Assembly (NCBI GenBank): GCA_029204045.2
Contig: CM055062.1
Coordinates: 11,192,814 to 11,256,813 of the forward strand
Direction of reading: 5' to 3'
From: Tillandsia leiboldiana
Taxonomy: Eukaryota > Streptophyta > Magnoliopsida > Poales > Bromeliaceae
Length of the DNA stretch: 64,000 nucleotides
In this document: positions 1 through 9,513 of the stretch, in pieces
Layout of the letters: each line of letters opens with the position of its first letter
How positions within the stretch are numbered: the stretch's first letter is position 1
Made by a program: the position numbers and the translations under genes
The notes under the pieces: model-generated
Databases searched by the model: none
What the model was told of the DNA's origin: nothing
What the model saw: only the letters and a program-made list of their open reading frames with translations

Positions 1-407
1 TTTTCTACCATAAAAATTGAGTCAAATTTGCTCGTAAGCATTTGCAGTTTTTGAATCTTCACAAGGCTTGTTCCCTCATGTGTAACTTGTAGAACATCAC
101 AGATTTCTTTCGCAGTCTCACATGCCGAGACGCGAGAGAACTCGGTTTGCGACAAAGCATTAAATAAGGCGTTAATTCCCTTGTCGTTGTAAGAAGATGA
201 ATCAATCTCTTCCTTGGTCCATTTCGACCTAGGTTTGATGGTGCAAACATCAACAATAATTTCAGTAGGATTTGTCCATCCAAATTCTATTGATTGCCAC
301 ACTCGTTCATCGATGGAAATTAAAAATGCTCTCATCCGTACTTTCCAGTAGGCATAGTTTGTTCCATCGAAGAGTGGGAGTCTGTTGATGTTTCCACCTT
401 CAACCAT
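1..407 (-). pseudogene. gag: Copia element Y gag, N-terminal part, cut by window edge
   Basis: Read on the minus strand from ATG at 407-405, this is the N-terminal 135 codons of a Ty1/copia gag. The frame stays open to the edge of the window. It begins MVEGGNINR and contains the family blocks DGTNYAYWKVRM, TKEEID and LQVTHEGTSLVKIQKLQML, collinear with the gag genes of elements A, B and C in this window. The product would be the capsid polyprotein that forms the cytoplasmic particle. The start lies 33 bp inside the 5' LTR, just past the primer-binding site, the same spacing as in the other copies. No stop is seen in this part, so whether the gene is intact cannot be judged. The rest lies outside the window. 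Confidence 0.85.
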
Positions 408-427
408 TGTTTACAACCCTATTCCCG

Positions 428-440
428 CACTGATACCACT
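428..440 (-). other. Primer-binding site of element Y
   Basis: On the minus strand the bases directly inside the LTR read AGTGGTATCAGTGCGGG. They contain TGGTATCA, the complement of the 3' end of plant initiator-methionine tRNA, with one mismatch soon after. Position and sequence match the PBS of elements A, B and C. Confidence 0.8.
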
Positions 441-1717
441 TGTTGGGTTATGATAATATGGATCTAAATAGGGGAAAAAATACCTAGAGGGAGGTGAATA
501 GGTGTAAACAATAAACACTCAAAAATCTTTGCGTAATAAAACGCAATGCGGAAATGAAAAATAACACGCAAGATTTTACGTGGAAAAACTCCAAAACCAG
601 GAGTAAAAAACCATGGGACCGATAACACGGTGAAATCAACTAAGATTAAATACGTACAAAGGTGATATACCGTACTCACACACGACTCATCCTTTTTCCA
701 TACGCTCCGAGTTGATCTTCTCCGCTCGCTCCGCAACGCGCCTCGAATCCACGATTTGCGTCCAATGCCGAATCCACGGCGTCCAACGTCGAGTCCACGA
801 CATCTGACCGAATCCACGGTCTCCACCAAGTAGTACGTCTCGATCACACGAACGTACCTCGCTCCGAATCCACGAGAGCGGTAGCACCTTAAATTCACAA
901 GGCCACGCGAATCCACGCGCCAATTTTGGGGAAAATCGTTGTTTTATTGGTGGTGAAAATCCGCAGAATACTTAGATCAAAGATAGATCGGAAATACCAT
1001 CTAAGTATTCATTAATTTGATTCTACTCAAAATCTGAGTTTGAAAACCTAGAATCAAATTAATTAATATAGATGAAGAAACATAGAATTAAATCTAGTTA
1101 TTTCCTTTCTTCGTTATATGTGGATTTATAAGTTTTTCTCCGTTAATATTTTTCTGTCATTACCCGGAGAGCAAAACTTATTTCGGCTTACCCTAAAAGA
1201 TGAAATTAGGGTTTATTTATAGGTTAGAAACCGTTGGAAGTGGATAAGAATCAAAAACCAACCTTATCTGGAAGTTTTCAGGTCGACAGTCCGGACAGGA
1301 ATAAGTAGGGTCCGGACTGTCGTCAATAAACATAACTTTTCCAGAAAACCACGTTCGGGGTCCGGACTGTTCATGCGATTTCTGCAAAATCCATGTTCGG
1401 GGTCCGGACTGAACCAGGGGTGTTCCGGACTGGACTTGCGCATGAACCTACCTATGTTCGGGGTCCCGACTAAAGTACCCTGATCCGGATCCTGAACATA
1501 TAACATGTCCAGTTTTTTATTTTTATGCAATTATATATCCATCCAAGTGCTCTACACTATAAGAAGTATTCGGATCACCAAACTTATTTAGTTAAACGTA
1601 CCTGATCCTTTTGAATTCTTTTTTCTTGAGATTGAGGTATATGATCCAAACATCTTCATCTTCAATCTTCAAGACTTAAAGACTTTCACGAAATACGCCA
1701 AAACAAATTCCTTAACA
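441..1717 (-). repeat. 5' LTR of copia element Y
   Basis: A 1277-bp LTR in minus orientation. In the sense direction it starts TGTTAAGGAATTTG and ends ATAACCCAACA. It holds a U3 array of TCCGGACT/TCCGGATC motifs (about 1285-1500), a TATAAATAA box near 1209-1222, and a structured leader with the repeated TGGATT hairpins (about 725-925). It begins exactly where Z-type spacer sequence resumes at 1718, so Y is inserted in Z. The 3' half of Y and its second LTR are off the left edge, so its TSD cannot be tested. Confidence 0.9.
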
Positions 1718-2284
1718 CACGTTACTCATTAGATCGAGATTGATGTTTTGAACTTGCTCAACTTTAGAGGATATAACTTTTATAATTTTTCGTTTCATTA
1801 TTTGAGTATTAATGATAGATTTAGCATAATCTATTTTTTTTTATATAAAACGATATTTTTTGTTTAAAGTTGATATGCAAGAATGCTTACATACTTTTTC
1901 TGGATTTTCTGAAATTTTTACAATTTTTTTTGGAGAAAAAGTTGCAGGCAGTCCGGACTGGATGGACTCAATCCGGATCCGGAACGCTGGGATTTCCCTG
2001 CGGGTAGCTGATCCGGACTGAACTCCCAACCCGATCCGGACCGCGGCTAGGTTTTATATGAAACGAAAGGTTTTTTGATTTCTATTCTTTCTAAACTTTT
2101 CTTTCTAGCTTCCTAGAGTTTCTCTCTCTAGAATCCAGGAGTTTTGAATTTTTCTAAACTTGATTTCTCTCAATTCAAGTACGTTCTTTTGATCAAAATC
2201 ACTGTTTTTCACTGTTTTGCTTGTCTTCAAAATGTTAGAGGATTTCTTGGTATAATTGCATTTTTAAACGGTTTTTGGTCAAAC
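1718..2284 (+). mobile_element. Copia element Z, left fragment (pol-ORF3 spacer)
   Basis: Non-coding plus-strand sequence collinear with the spacer between pol and ORF3 of B (19350-19910) and C (31830-32385). Shared blocks are the TTTTCGTTTCAT run, a short TCCGGACT motif cluster near 1955-2040, and the leader-like end near 2160-2284. It stops at CAAAC (2280-2284) and resumes at 45488 with the same CAAAC, so it is the left half of the element into which A inserted. No ORF of note. Confidence 0.85.
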
Positions 2285-3597
2285 TGTCGGGTTATGTAAA
2301 TAATGATCTAAATAGGGAAAAAAACACCTAGAGGGGGGGGTGAATAGGTGTAAACAATAAACACTCAAAAATCTTTGCGCAATAAAACCCAATGCGGAAA
2401 TGAAAACTAACACGCAAGATTTTTACGTGGAAAACTCCAAAACCAGGAGTAAAAAATCACGGGACCGATAACACGGTGAAATCAACTAAGATTATAACAC
2501 GTACAAAGGTGATATAACGCACTCACAGACGACTCAACCTTTTTCCATACGCTCTGAGTTGATCTTCTCCGCTCGCTCCGCAACGCTCCTCGAATCCACG
2601 ATTAGCGTCCAACGCCGAATCCACAGCGTCTGACCGAATCCACGGTCTTCACCCAGTAGCACGTCTCGAATCCACGAACGTACCTCGCTCTGAATCCACG
2701 AGAGCCGTAGCACCTTGAATCCACAAGGCCACGCGAGTCCACGCGCCGATTTTGGGAAAATCGTTGTTTTTGGGTGGTGATGATCCGCCGAATACTTAGA
2801 TTAGAAATATATCAGAAATACCATCTAAGTATTCATTAATTTGATTCTACTCAAAATCTGAGTATGAAAACCTAGAATCAAATCAATCAATATAGATGAA
2901 GAAACATAGGATTAAATCTATTGATTTCCTTTCTTCTCTATAGGTGGATTTTTCTTTTTATGGCCGTATTTTGATTTATTTGGCTTCCCCTTGAAAATGA
3001 ATCATAGGGTTTATTTATAGGTTAGAAACCGTTGGAAGAGGATAAGAATAAAAAACTAACCTTTTCTGAAATTTTACAGGACGACGGTCCGGACTGGAAT
3101 CATGGCGGTCCGGACTGTCGTAACGAGACAGACTATTTTCAGAAAAACAGACGTTCGGGGTCCGGACTGAAATGCCTGATCCGGACTGTTCATACATCTC
3201 AGCAAAACCCATGTTCGGGGTCCGGATCAGAAATGGCTTGGATCCGGACTGTTCATACATTTCAGCAAAACCCATGTTCGGGGTCCGGATCAGAAATGGC
3301 TTGGATCCGGACTGGATTTGCGTATGAACAAACACCGTTCGGGATCCGGACTGCCGTGCCTGATCCGGATCCTGAACATGTCCCATGTCCAGTTTTTTAT
3401 TTTTACGCAATTAAAAATTCATCCAAGTGTTTCTACACTATACAAAGTATTCGGATCATCAAAAATAATTAGTTAAACGCACCTGATCCTTTTGAATTCT
3501 TCTTTCTTGAGATTGAGGTATATGATCCAAACTTCTTCATCTTCAATCTTCAAGACTTAAAACTTTCACGAAATACGCCAAAACAAATTCCTTAACA
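2285..3597 (-). repeat. 3' LTR of element A
   Basis: A 1313-bp LTR whose sense strand starts TGTTAAGGAATTTG (at 3597) and ends CATAACCCGACA (at 2285). It matches the 5' LTR of A (44176-45487) along its length. U3 holds alternating TCCGGACT and TCCGGATC motifs at about 3080-3375, followed by the leader hairpins. Open frames seen in both directions at 3015-3472 come from the motif array and are not genes. Confidence 0.93.
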
Positions 3598-3611
3598 ATC
3601 TCCCCCTTTGG
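3598..3611 (-). other. Polypurine tract of element A
   Basis: Sense strand CCAAAGGGGGAGAT sits directly against the 3' LTR start. This is the plus-strand primer site expected at this place. The same block, preceded by TTTTGTCACGAAACCG, occurs in B and Z. Confidence 0.9.
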
Positions 3612-4085
3612 CGGTTTCGTGACAAAACAAAAATCCACTCAAGAAAATTCAAAAAGATATTTTTGTTGATATCACCATACAACAAAAATTTACATTTGAG
3701 AACCAATAAATAAACGCATGAGATAAACTCCTAAAACAGACTCTAGACTTAGACATCTGTACTCTCTGCAAAAAGAAATCATTCTTGACAAACAAAAGAT
3801 CGTTAGATACCTCAAGAATATTTAGCATTCAAAACCTAACAGAGAAAGAGTTTATACTCACCATGACATTCACGAATTCAGATATGTAATAAGATCACAA
3901 TCAAACATCGACATATCTTCTAAGCAATAAAATTCCAAATGTCATAACTTTGTTAGTAATCAAACAACTTGTTAGTAATATTACATGCCCAAATAGTTAG
4001 TCGAATAGTTAGTCGAGACATGCATGCAATCACAATACAAAACCAAAAGTTGTGATACTTACCTTCAAAGTTCATAGTTCAAAGT
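3612..4085 (-). other. Element A non-coding tail, outer part
   Basis: AT-rich sequence between ORF3 and the polypurine tract, homologous to 21170-21685 in B and 46540-47004 in Z. It is continuous with 7172-7378 once solo LTR L1 is removed. No ORF is supported. Confidence 0.8.
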
Positions 4086-5021
4086 TGTAGTGGCCCTAGT
4101 TTTCCTGCAGTTTTTCCCGTGAATCCTTGGTGTGAAACACCTATCCTTGGTGTATTTGGCCCACAGTGCATCAAAGGGATGCTATGGATGGACACAGAGT
4201 GGTATTTACTGTTGGTTTGGCCTTCGGCTGTAATTGCCGAATTTTCGAGAAGGCTTTGGGCCAAACGGAGGTCGTATTTGGATTCAGCACGGAAAAACGC
4301 TTGAAAACGGCTGTTTATTTGTTAAAAACGGAGTCCGGATGCCCAAAAACGGACCCCCGGAAGTTTTCTGGGCAAAATGGTGCATGGGGGGACCTGTGGA
4401 CCGGCCGGGGACACGTGGCGCCTCCTTATTGGGCCGGCGCGCCACTCTCGGTCCACGGAATGGACCGCCGGTGCACGGTGCACCGGCGGGCCACGTGGCG
4501 GGCTCCCGTTGGACCGGCGCAGCACGCGCGGCGCATGGAGCAAGCGCGGGCAGGTCGGGCAAGCTGGGGCAGCGGCGCGGCGCACGGTGCACCGGGGCGC
4601 GCCACGTGGCGGCCCCGGGTTGGCGGGCGTACGTGCGCGCGGCGCACCCGCAGGCGCGTGCCTGCGGCCGTACGCGCACGCGCTGCAGGCGTGCAGGCGG
4701 CGCGCAGCTGCCACCGGCGGCCGTGTCGGGCGGGAAAAGCGGGGGCACGGGGCGCCCCGCCACTGGCGGGCGCCACCTACCCCGCCGCCCCCGCAGGGGG
4801 CACGTGGCCGCGCCCGGTTCGCCGGGCGCGCTGTCCCCTGTGCGGGGGACACGTGTCGGGCGTCCAAGCCGGTCGGACCAAAAATCGGTCCGACCGAGAT
4901 CCCGTGCGGGATGGGCCGCAAGCTGGGCCGGGCTACTGTGCGGGCCCGAAATCAGGCCCGAATGAACCGGGCGCCCGAATCTGGGACTTATTGGTCATTT
5001 TTGAAATGTTTTTAGTGGGCC

Positions 5022-5029
5022 TATAAATA
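5022..5029 (+). promoter_or_regulatory. TATA box of solo LTR L1
   Basis: TATAAATA between the GC-rich G-box zone and a pyrimidine/GAGA-rich leader. The same position relative to the G-box zone holds a TATA box in E, D, G and H. Confidence 0.75.
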
Positions 5030-5300
5030 GGCCCCCTCCCCTCCTTTTTCTGGCTTTTTCGAGAGATAGAGAGAGATTGAGAGGGAGAGGTCTTTAGAGA
5101 AGTTGTTCCTCACAGATTTTTCTACCTCGTGGTGCGTTCCCAGATTTTTCGGAAGATCGACAACGGCGATCCGGATTTTACAGCGTGCCTCAGTTTTCCC
5201 CCATTTTCGGCCCGTTATCGCCGCATTTCAGTCGGAAGAGTCCCCTGCGTAGCACAGGAGTCATTTTCCGACGATTTCTTAGCCGCTGTGTTCCTAAGAG

Positions 5301-6779
5301 GTAGGGCTTCGTTTTCCGTGTTGATGGTTTCTCTGGATTCTGATTCCTTGGCACGCTTCCCGAGGTGTTTTGACCCCTTTTTTGCTGTTTGGGCTTATGG
5401 ACAGCGGCGACTTCGACGAATTGTTTCTCAGCGTAGGAATATCTGATCGAGGCGATTCAATAGTCGATTTTGGGATACTTTTCGCGAGGAACGCAACCGT
5501 GATTTTTATGGAATTTTTGGAGCTCGGGACAGAGGTGAAACTCCTCGTTTTGCGTGCTGATTTTAAAAACAACAAATATGTATTCGGGACTTGTAGTTTT
5601 TACACCGTGTACACTTGTGTGATGTTGTAGGATACTGTTTCAGCTGACGGTGTGCTTAGAGGACAGCGGGTATTTTCTGGGTATTTTGTGCACGCTTTTC
5701 GAGGTGGGTGGTTGCGTTTCCCTCTTTGTTGACTTGCACACTAGGAATAGTAGAGTTTCCCAATTACAAATATGATAGTAACTTGTGGTATATGAGCCTA
5801 TTGCATTGGCCCCCCCTAAATTAAGTGATAGCTTCTATGTGATAAATCTGGGACAGCAAGTTGGACAATTGCTATATCTTAAACCGCTTGCAAATAAATA
5901 ACCCTATAATATTTTAAATTGATTCTTTACATGAAACTTTAGTCACTTTTTAAATGCTTTTAAAAGAGAACACTTGCATGCTTATTTGGACAACTGGTTA
6001 GGCCACTATTTTACTGCAGCACTATATTATGGGATTTGACTTAGGAGAAAACATATTTTATTGTTATTCTTCTCTATCGATGCATGATGCTCGAGTCTGA
6101 TCGGAATTTTGAGATAGTATTGTCTGGGACAGTTTGGACTTGTCTTCGGGGATTGTGGGGTATAGTGGCAACCGCGGATGTTAGGCGGTTGACCAGATGT
6201 TTTTACCTTATCAGATTGGGGGTTATGGGTTCAGCGGTGACCGCGGATTTTGGGTGGTTGACCGGATGTTATTATCACATCAGATTGGGGATCGGGGTTG
6301 CATTAGTGGATGGAGTTTCCCACTTTGATCATAGTCATGATCCAGTCCTGCTATTGTGAGAAATCAGCTACAGAGATGATTGATACAGAGATACTTTACT
6401 CGTGTGGGTCGCTCCCCTCGAGTGCCACTCCGGAGTAGGCTTTTTGACCGTGATGGGTGCCGGTCAGTTGGTGAGTTGTGAGTGATGACAGAGCAGGCAG
6501 TGCCAGTATTTCCTGGCCCTCTGATTGGGTTTCTTTGGGCAGTCAGCTTTATAGTCGCATATATATACAGTTATCTTTTGACACTGCATTTAGAGGCATA
6601 GTAGTGGTAGTTCCTTTTTCAGCAGTCTATATTGCATACCACTGTTCTTTTCTTTTGCCTCTTTATTCCTAGTGGATGCGTCAGCATTAGAGGTTTTACC
6701 CACTAGGGGAGGCTACTGGTTTATCTAGTAGTTCTCACCCCCATTGTTGTTTTCTGTCCTTTTCCCCTTTGTTTTGCAG
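5301..6779 (+). other. Putative intron in the L1 leader
   Basis: AG|GTAGGGCT at 5299-5308 is a donor-like site about 275 bp after the TATA box. TTTCCCCTTTGTTTTGCAG, ending at 6779, is a strong acceptor-like site. Both sites recur at equivalent places in E and G. Splicing is inferred from sequence only. Confidence 0.45.
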
Positions 6780-7171
6780 AGTCATCTGTGGGAGCTGCTG
6801 GGCCTTCAGCGGCAGATCGAGGTAAGAGGATCGCCGACTAGCTAGATCATCTACCCCGAGCGAGAGATTAGCGAGGTTTTTATTATACCCCTTTTGTACC
6901 TTAGACTTCAGTAGTTTACTTTTGGGTCTGGCTTTGGCCAGCTGGTTGTATCTTTATGGTGAGCTGGGAGTATATTGTACTTTTATTTCAGTTTGTAGTT
7001 TATTTCAGTCTGAGATTACTTTTAGTTCTATTAGTTCAGCTCTGTTTATGCTCTTTTATTATATATTATCTATCTGAGCAGGTTACCAGCGCTTCGTGTA
7101 CATGGAAAATTCCGTGTGCACGGCGGATCTGTTGGCGAGCCCGGGTTCTGGGTTACACCCGGGGCGTGACA

Positions 7172-7378
7172 AAAGTAGTCATTGTTCAAGTAGTTCAAAG
7201 TAGTCATTGTTCAAGTAGTTCTCTTCTCTAGTTCTCTGCTCTCTCCCCCTTTTTGTCACAAAATAAGCCAAACAATTACAAAACGGAGAGGTGAAAAGTA
7301 CTAAAACAAGAAAAATCAGAGACCTAAAAAAAACTGAAAACTAAGCCTGCACAACAAAACGATATGTTAGAAGGAAGT
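7172..7378 (-). other. Element A tail with second polypurine tract
   Basis: Non-coding sequence just downstream of ORF3 of A. It holds a purine run on the minus strand (7241-7260, sense TGTGACAAAAAGGGGGAGAG) that recurs after ORF3 in B (21150-21165) and Z (46513-46527). It looks like a second, internal polypurine tract. Confidence 0.7.
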
Positions 7379-7939
7379 TCAAGTGTCAGACTCTGATCCT
7401 TCTGAGCTAGTGCAGTCCAGTTTGTGTAGAATCCCTTTAAGCATTTTTGATAATTTGGAGCAGTTCTTTTTCATCTTGTGAATGTCAGCCGACATTCTTT
7501 CTTGTGCTTCAGACATTCTCCTTTGTGCTCGTTGCATAGACAGTATATCAGCTTTTGTGGTTATTCTCTTGGAGGTAGAAGGAGATTGTGCGGATGCTGA
7601 AGGTTTATTTGGAGATTCTCTAGGCAGAGAGCGTTCTCTGGCGAGTGGTTCATTAAGCTGAGTTCCTCTGCCTCTCGAATTCTTGCTCCGTGTGGGATGT
7701 TTGGTTGTCGAGGAAGACGTTGTCAGCTTCTTTTCCTCTAGATAGAACCTATCTTCGTCATCCATCGCTTGTTTTGATTCTTTACAAAATATTTTCCAAT
7801 CCTCTTCATCCTCTGATTCTGACTCAGCTTGAGGAACAGTGTTTATCTTCTCCTGACTTGCTTCAGCTTGTTCCCTTTTGACAGATGCTCGAGTTCCCAC
7901 AAATGCTACAATGAGCGCAATAATCCAAGCAAAAACCAT
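7379..7939 (-). CDS. ORF3 of element A: short membrane/coiled-coil protein
   Basis: An open 186-codon frame downstream of pol. Residues 1-17 form a hydrophobic segment (MVFAWIIALIVAFVG) that could be a signal anchor. The middle is acidic (SESEDEEDW near residue 40) and then Ser/Pro/Arg-rich. Residues about 130-180 have a heptad-like pattern (RRMSEAQERMSADIHKMKK) suggesting a coiled coil. It is homologous to ORF3 of Z (45793-46368) and to both ends of ORF3 of B and C. Its position after pol is that of the envelope-like ORF of SIRE-type copia elements, but no envelope function is shown. It is undamaged although gag and pol of the same element are broken. Start: the ATG at 7939-7937 begins the hydrophobic segment, as in all copies. 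Confidence 0.75.
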   Translation of the reverse strand: MVFAWIIALIVAFVGTRASVKREQAEASQEKINTVPQAESESEDEEDWKIFCKESKQAMDDEDRFYLEEKKLTTSSSTTKHPTRSKNSRGRGTQLNEPLARERSLPRESPNKPSASAQSPSTSKRITTKADILSMQRAQRRMSEAQERMSADIHKMKKNCSKLSKMLKGILHKLDCTSSEGSESDT

Positions 7940-9513
7940 TTTGCTACTCGTGCTCAGATAATAGAAAAGCCTGTGAGAAATAACTCAAGAATACGAAAAA
8001 TTATTTATTTTCAAAAATTGAAAAAATTGTACCTAAACAATTATTATCATGTAGAGAGACTAGGTATCAAATTAGTTTTGCCAAAAGAATTTTAAAAATA
8101 GATCAAACCCATGATTTTCAAAAATTCCTATTATATGCACTAAAACCGAAATTTTAGAAATCGAAGCCTAAAAATCCGTTAATTAGGAGAATATCTAGCA
8201 TATAATCAAAACTAGTCTACCCAGAGTTCTTATTTCAAAAGAAATTTGATCAAAACCAATCCAAAACGAAAAAGATACAAAATTTTCATCACGTTTTGAG
8301 GAAAAACATGAAAAACTGTGAAAAACCGAGATTTTGATCACAAGAACTCACTTTGAATCGAAGAAGATGGGTTGGGAAGGCTCCAAATCGATTGTTTTCT
8401 AGAGAGAGAAGGTCTGGAGACTTAGAAACAAAAGATTGAAGTAAGAAGAAATCAAAACCCTTTTGTTCTATATAAAATCCTAACCGCGGTCCGGACTGCC
8501 TGAAGAATCCAGTCCGGATCGGCTACCCGCAGGAAATACCTGCATTCGGGATCCGGATCGGCTTGTCCAGTCCGGATCGGCTCCAAACTTTTTCTTCAGA
8601 AAAATTCCGAAAAATTCTAGAAAATCCAGAAAAAGATTGTAAGCACTTATGCATGTCAACTTTAAATAAAAATCATCATTTCATGTCATGAGAAATAAAT
8701 TATGTTAAATCTATCAACAATATCCAACAAATGAAACGAAAATTTATAAAAATTAAATCCCTTAAAGTTGAACAACTTCAATCACATCTAACATGATCTT
8801 ATGAGTAATGCCTTTATCAAATCATCAATTTGGTAAAGAAAATGAAATACCAAGATCAATAGATGTTTGAAAACCCAAATATGTTAGATAATATATCTAG
8901 TCAAATTATTGTAAGGAGTGGCTCTTTGAGCATCTTTCAATAAAAATCCCTACCTTATACCAACCTTGAAATTTGACAGAGTCAAGTATTCCAAAAAGCA
9001 TTTTATTTAATCAACTCGAACAACCATGCTTGGTATACATGTGGTAGCTGCACATAGTACTCGGACGACCGAGGTGGTAGCTCTTTCCTCCATGTGGTGG
9101 TAGTTTTCACACTCCTCATTGGGATGTAACTCTTTCCACATCTTTTGAGCATAACAATTTTCATTAACTCCCCCTCAAATGGCTATCAATTATTTAAAAT
9201 ATAAAGTATTCAACCAAAAATTGATCTCAATTTCATATTCGACTCAATTGTCAAATAAGATAAAAACTAAACCAAGAGATCATTTGAGAGATAAATTGAC
9301 TTTGATCAAAACAAAGATGACTTAATTGACATAAATGATCATTGCATCAAATGAATTATTATGATATCCAAAGCATAATAAATTTCTAAATAAATGAAAA
9401 GATGCTATTAAAGTCAATAATACACATGCTCAATTAATGTTCTATGTCTAAGCATAGATAATGAACAAAAACACAAAAACAAAACTTAACCTAAGCAATG
9501 ATTTCAAAAGGAA
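7940..9513 (-). other. Element A pol-ORF3 spacer
   Basis: AT-rich, non-coding and collinear with the spacers of B (18626-20204) and C (31105-32682). It holds a purine run just after pol (9168-9176, sense GAGGGGGAG), a conserved block at about 9030-9145 with the hairpin CTCGG-TCGT-CCGAG, and a TCCGGATC/TCCGGACT cluster at 8490-8585. A CTCACAG acceptor-like site lies shortly upstream of the ORF3 start. Confidence 0.8.

Larger units (their letters stand above)
4086..7171 (+). mobile_element. Solo LTR L1 of a long GC-rich LTR family
   Basis: A 3086-bp unit starting TGTAGTGGCCC and ending CGGGGCGTGACA, flanked by the 5-bp duplication AAAGT (4081-4085 and 7172-7176). It sits inside the non-coding tail of element A. 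It has one promoter (TATAAATA at 5022-5029), an upstream GC-rich zone with repeated CACGTGGC motifs, and no coding domain, PBS or second LTR, so it is a solo LTR. It belongs to the same broad family as D, E, G and H. Ends of this type are common in Gypsy elements of the Tekay/Del group, but the superfamily is an inference. Long open frames at 4166-5026 are GC-rich artefacts. Confidence 0.9.

Noticed and set aside
3015..3472. ORFs on both strands with repeated SGSGSEMAWIRT-like units
   Set aside because: They come from the TCCGGATC/TCCGGACT motif array in U3 of A (also at 44905-45362).
4166..5026. Long open frames (up to 286 codons) in several frames on both strands
   Set aside because: They lie in the GC-rich zone of solo LTR L1, where stops are rare in all frames. 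No domain is visible and the homologous LTRs do not keep the frame.
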